DNA of 35,767 bases from Kordia jejudonensis (lineage in GTDB: Bacteria; Bacteroidota; Bacteroidia; Flavobacteriales; Flavobacteriaceae): contig NZ_LBMG01000054.1 in assembly GCF_001005315.1 (NCBI RefSeq), forward strand, positions 1 through 35,767. Direction: 5' to 3'. Position 1 is the stretch's first letter, and every line of letters begins with the position of its first letter. Below are positions 33,413 to 35,767 of this stretch, piece after piece. The notes beneath the pieces were generated by a model. It was not told where the DNA came from and did not search any database. It saw only the letters and a list, made by a program, of their open reading frames with translations. A program made the position numbers and the translations under genes.

Positions 33413-33910
33413 ATGAAAACGATCAAAACATACCTATTCAATCTTACAAAACCGATTACACAAAAACATTGGTTCGCGGATTTGTTATTTGCTGTTATTA
33501 GAATTATTTGTGGAATATTACTGGCTGTTGATTTTGGCGCTAGTAAATTTGGAATGCCTTGGACAGCCGATAGTCAAAACTTAAACTTATTTGAAGTTGC
33601 CGCTTGGTTTCCCGAAGATGTTGCCAATTATGGTGGAATCTTCGCCGCTTTTCCAATCTTTTTCGCTTGGATGGGCGCATTTAGTGAAGCCGTGGGCGGA
33701 ATTTTTCTCGCACTAGGCTTACAAACTCGAATTGCTTCCTTTTTACTCATGTGTACCATGTTAGTTGCCATCTTTCTTCAAAAATGGGGACAATCAACTT
33801 GGGGAATGCTTCCTGCTATGGGCTTTCTATGGATTGCCATATACAACCTATATTTGGGTTCAGGTCGTTTTGGAATCGACTATTTAATTACTAGAAAATC
33901 AAACGCTTAA
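33413..33910 (+). CDS. DoxX-family membrane protein
   Basis: 165 aa from ATG 33413 (MKTIKTYLFN); the frame opens 48 bp earlier, but those residues look non-coding and Met33413 is the natural start. Four TM helices: about 21-40 (FAVIRIICGILLAVDFG), 70-95 (IFAAFPIFFAWMGAFSEAVGGIFLAL), 102-118 and 125-145. The G-A-x-K-x-G segment after helix 1 and the LGLQTRIAS loop are typical of DoxX/DoxD-like proteins. Function is uncertain; some relatives act in respiratory or redox stress complexes. First gene of a tight four-gene operon. Confidence 0.88.
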   Translation: MKTIKTYLFNLTKPITQKHWFADLLFAVIRIICGILLAVDFGASKFGMPWTADSQNLNLFEVAAWFPEDVANYGGIFAAFPIFFAWMGAFSEAVGGIFLALGLQTRIASFLLMCTMLVAIFLQKWGQSTWGMLPAMGFLWIAIYNLYLGSGRFGIDYLITRKSNA

Positions 33911-33944
33911 TCAATTCATCAATCACTATAAAAACAAAAAAATT

Positions 33945-34436
33945 ATGAAAACAATCATCACAGTTTGCATCGCAATTATAACAATTACAGTTGCGCAAGC
34001 ACAAACACAAAAAGTAACAATTGCTGACTTTGAAAGTTTAGACAACACCAATTGGACAGGAGAATTAATGTATGTAAACTATGCGGATAACAAAGAAGTT
34101 ATTTTGTCAACACTACTTCAATTAGAAGTAAAAAAGAACAAAATTGTCTTCAACACAAAATATACTTCAGAAGAAAGTGCAAACAATAAGAGTACGATCA
34201 AGATTAAGAAAAATGGTACACATTTAGACAATCAAAAAATTACAAAGGTTTCTAGATTTAGCGATGGAAGTATACAAATTGAAACCAGATATGAAGGACA
34301 AGATGCTAACAAAGATGCTAAAATTTACATTACTTATTTCTTTAACGACAAGCATCTTACGATGAAAAAAGAAGTAGAATTTAAAGATGCACCAGGAAAA
34401 TTTGTTCGTAACCAATATACGTATACAAAATCGTAA
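33945..34436 (+). CDS. Exported protein of unknown function
   Basis: 163 aa with a signal peptide cleaved after AQAQ (residue 20). The mature part is beta-rich: FESLDNTNWTGELMYVNYADNK, ILSTLLQLEVKKNKIVF, IQIETRYEGQDANKDAKIYI, a pattern of a small lipocalin-like or calycin-like barrel. I recognise no named family. Second gene of the DoxX operon (34 bp after DoxX, 4 bp before the next gene). Confidence 0.78.
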   Translation: MKTIITVCIAIITITVAQAQTQKVTIADFESLDNTNWTGELMYVNYADNKEVILSTLLQLEVKKNKIVFNTKYTSEESANNKSTIKIKKNGTHLDNQKITKVSRFSDGSIQIETRYEGQDANKDAKIYITYFFNDKHLTMKKEVEFKDAPGKFVRNQYTYTKS

Positions 34437-34440
34437 GCTC

Positions 34441-34836
34441 ATGAAAAAAATAATCATACTCGCAGGAATCTTCTTCACAGTTTTATGTACAAGTTGTGTA
34501 CAAGAAACACATTTGAAAACAGTCACATTTAAAGTAGATATGAATGGTGTTTCAGCTATTGAAAATGTTGGATTGAAAGGAAATTTCACCAATCCTTCAT
34601 GGAAACAAATTATACCATTGACAGACGAGAATAATGATGGAATTTACGAAGCAACACTAAGTCAAAAAACGGCAGTTAGCGCTATTCAATTCAAATTTGT
34701 AAATCAAGGACAATACGAATTAAAAGATGCACCAAATAGAACATTACAGTTTGAATATAAACCACAAAAAGTAACTTATGAAGCTACGTTTAACGACGCT
34801 AACGGAAAAACAATTACAAACGAATCACTAAAATAA
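34441..34836 (+). CDS. Lipoprotein with carbohydrate-binding-like beta sandwich
   Basis: 131 aa from ATG 34441; the frame opens 54 bp upstream inside the previous gene, but only Met34441 gives the lipoprotein signal ending in CTSC (lipid-anchored Cys19). Residues about 25-110 (VTFKVDMNGVSAIENVGLKG, NFTNPSWKQIIPLTDENNDG, IYEATLSQ, IQFKFVNQGQYEL) follow the AMPK/CBM20-48-like glycogen-binding fold, which in lipoproteins may bind glycans or act structurally. Third gene of the operon. Confidence 0.8.
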   Translation: MKKIIILAGIFFTVLCTSCVQETHLKTVTFKVDMNGVSAIENVGLKGNFTNPSWKQIIPLTDENNDGIYEATLSQKTAVSAIQFKFVNQGQYELKDAPNRTLQFEYKPQKVTYEATFNDANGKTITNESLK

Positions 34837-34840
34837 AAAG

Positions 34841-35731
34841 ATGAAATATATATATATACTACTATTCCTTCTCGGATTCGCCGTAAATGCACAAGTAAAC
34901 GGAAATAAAAACATCATTACGCGCACGTTTCCATTAGAAAATATACAAAAAATAAAAATCAACTTTTACGCAAAAGTTACCATCGATCTAGCGGCGAAAG
35001 AAGGTATTACGATTACAACGGATGAAAATGTAATGGATTTAATTGGCAAAGAAGTTGTTGGAAACACGTTGTATTTAGATCAAATTGAATGGATTGAACC
35101 TTCGCAAGCTACTATCGTTATTGGTGCGCCAAACCTTCGTCATGTAGAAACGGGCACGCACGATGTTACCAAAATCATCAATATTGCTACTGAATATTTG
35201 CAATTGACAGCTCCGATTGGTACAATTTTGTTGGAAGGAAAAACCAACGAACTTCGTATTGGTGCAGAATTGGCAAAGGTAGACGCTTCAAATTTAGTCG
35301 CCGAAAATGCTTTTATCAACATTTGGAGTCGCGGCAATGTAACAGTACAGGTAACAAATGTTTTACATGCCGAAGTGAGTAATAGTGGCAAATTGATCTA
35401 TGTAAATTCGCCCAAAAAGATAAAAAAGAACACTAAAAGAGATGGACAAGTGTTGCGTTTTGCTGAAAAAAATACTGTTAAAAACCCTGATGCGGAATGG
35501 ATAAAGTTCAAAATTAAAAATAACAATTCAAATAGAAATAACTTCTTTGTGATAGGTCCAAAAAAAGACGGAACAAAATTTAGTTATGGTTTTCCCATGA
35601 TGCCAAACGCGTTGCGAAAAGAAAATTGGACCGTTGGCACTAAAATATACAAAGTCAATAGTTTAGGATTTCGGAAACTATTAGTTACCATTACAAAACA
35701 AGATGCAGGAAAAGTAGTTTCTTTATTTTAG
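34841..35731 (+). CDS. GIN-domain (head GIN/DUF2807) exported protein
   Basis: 296 aa with a signal peptide cleaved after VNAQ (residue 18). Residues about 25-205 are a right-handed beta-helix GIN domain: RTFPLENIQKIKINFYAKVT, ITITTDENVMDLIGKEVVGN, TLYLDQIE, LRHVETGTHDVTKI, LAKVDASNLVAEN, VLHAEVSNSGKLIYVNSPKK. A C-terminal region (about 215-296) of unknown type follows (WIKFKIKNNN, GTKIYKVNSLGFRKLLVTI), which is more than the usual single GIN domain. Last gene of the DoxX operon. Surface or periplasmic role, unknown. The window ends 36 bp after its stop. Confidence 0.88.
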   Translation: MKYIYILLFLLGFAVNAQVNGNKNIITRTFPLENIQKIKINFYAKVTIDLAAKEGITITTDENVMDLIGKEVVGNTLYLDQIEWIEPSQATIVIGAPNLRHVETGTHDVTKIINIATEYLQLTAPIGTILLEGKTNELRIGAELAKVDASNLVAENAFINIWSRGNVTVQVTNVLHAEVSNSGKLIYVNSPKKIKKNTKRDGQVLRFAEKNTVKNPDAEWIKFKIKNNNSNRNNFFVIGPKKDGTKFSYGFPMMPNALRKENWTVGTKIYKVNSLGFRKLLVTITKQDAGKVVSLF

Positions 35732-35767
35732 GAGCTTAAAAAAGCGAACCGAAGTTCAGTCATGGTC

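Overview
The window is AT-rich DNA from a marine-type Bacteroidota. The evidence is a type IX secretion sorting tail, head-GIN, YHYH, DUF5777 and tRNA_anti-like families, a fused branched-chain E1 alpha/beta dehydrogenase, LytTR regulators with membrane anchors, a TAnnTTTG-type promoter, and starts without Shine-Dalgarno sequences. Flavobacteriaceae is a confident assignment; a Kordia-like genus is only a guess from overall feel. No tRNA, rRNA, CRISPR array, transposase or integrase is visible.

Layout. 77-1096 is a membrane-anchored serine hydrolase, followed by about 900 bp of non-coding DNA holding a 42-bp tandem repeat. 1917-6546 is the most unusual part: five small, co-directional, low-GC genes (PD-(D/E)XK-like nuclease, MORN-type lipoprotein, thioredoxin-fold lipoprotein, a 3'-damaged exported protein, an OmpA-like protein). 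Imperfect palindromes of about 36-140 bp separate them. The gene of each unit is enclosed by its own private 7-10 bp inverted box, and the inner part of the palindrome is shared between units. This is the geometry of integron cassettes with attC sites, but no integrase is present. Related palindromes recur around the S41 peptidase gene (about 10185 and 11783).

7127-14182 carries a LytTR regulator, a DinB/DUF1569-like protein, a serine hydrolase lipoprotein, an S41 peptidase, an unknown lipoprotein, and a pair made of an XRE-type membrane regulator and an HExxH membrane protein. 16042-14208 (minus) is an OB-fold/YceI/DUF5777 envelope operon. A divergent Cache-LytTR sensor-regulator lies at 16245. 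17524-22344 is a plus-strand run: LOG phosphoribohydrolase, a T9SS-secreted endonuclease/exonuclease/phosphatase-fold protein, and an M1-peptidase-like/beta-barrel fusion that lacks its zinc motif.

22606-28226 holds a YHYH lipoprotein, a YwqK-like lipoprotein, the fused E1 dehydrogenase with a good promoter and a strong terminator, a four-cysteine exported protein and a DUF1853 protein. 28307 onwards has a seven-TM AraC regulator, a TPR hybrid histidine kinase (minus), a small GNAT protein, a tandem-repeat field of about 650 bp, and a four-gene operon (DoxX, unknown exported protein, CBM-like lipoprotein, GIN-domain protein). A 13-bp word, GTCTCAAATCGTA, occurs before the AraC gene, after it, and before the DoxX operon, so it could be an operator, although two copies sit inside a longer dispersed repeat.

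All calls come from reading the sequence and from family knowledge; no database search was made.
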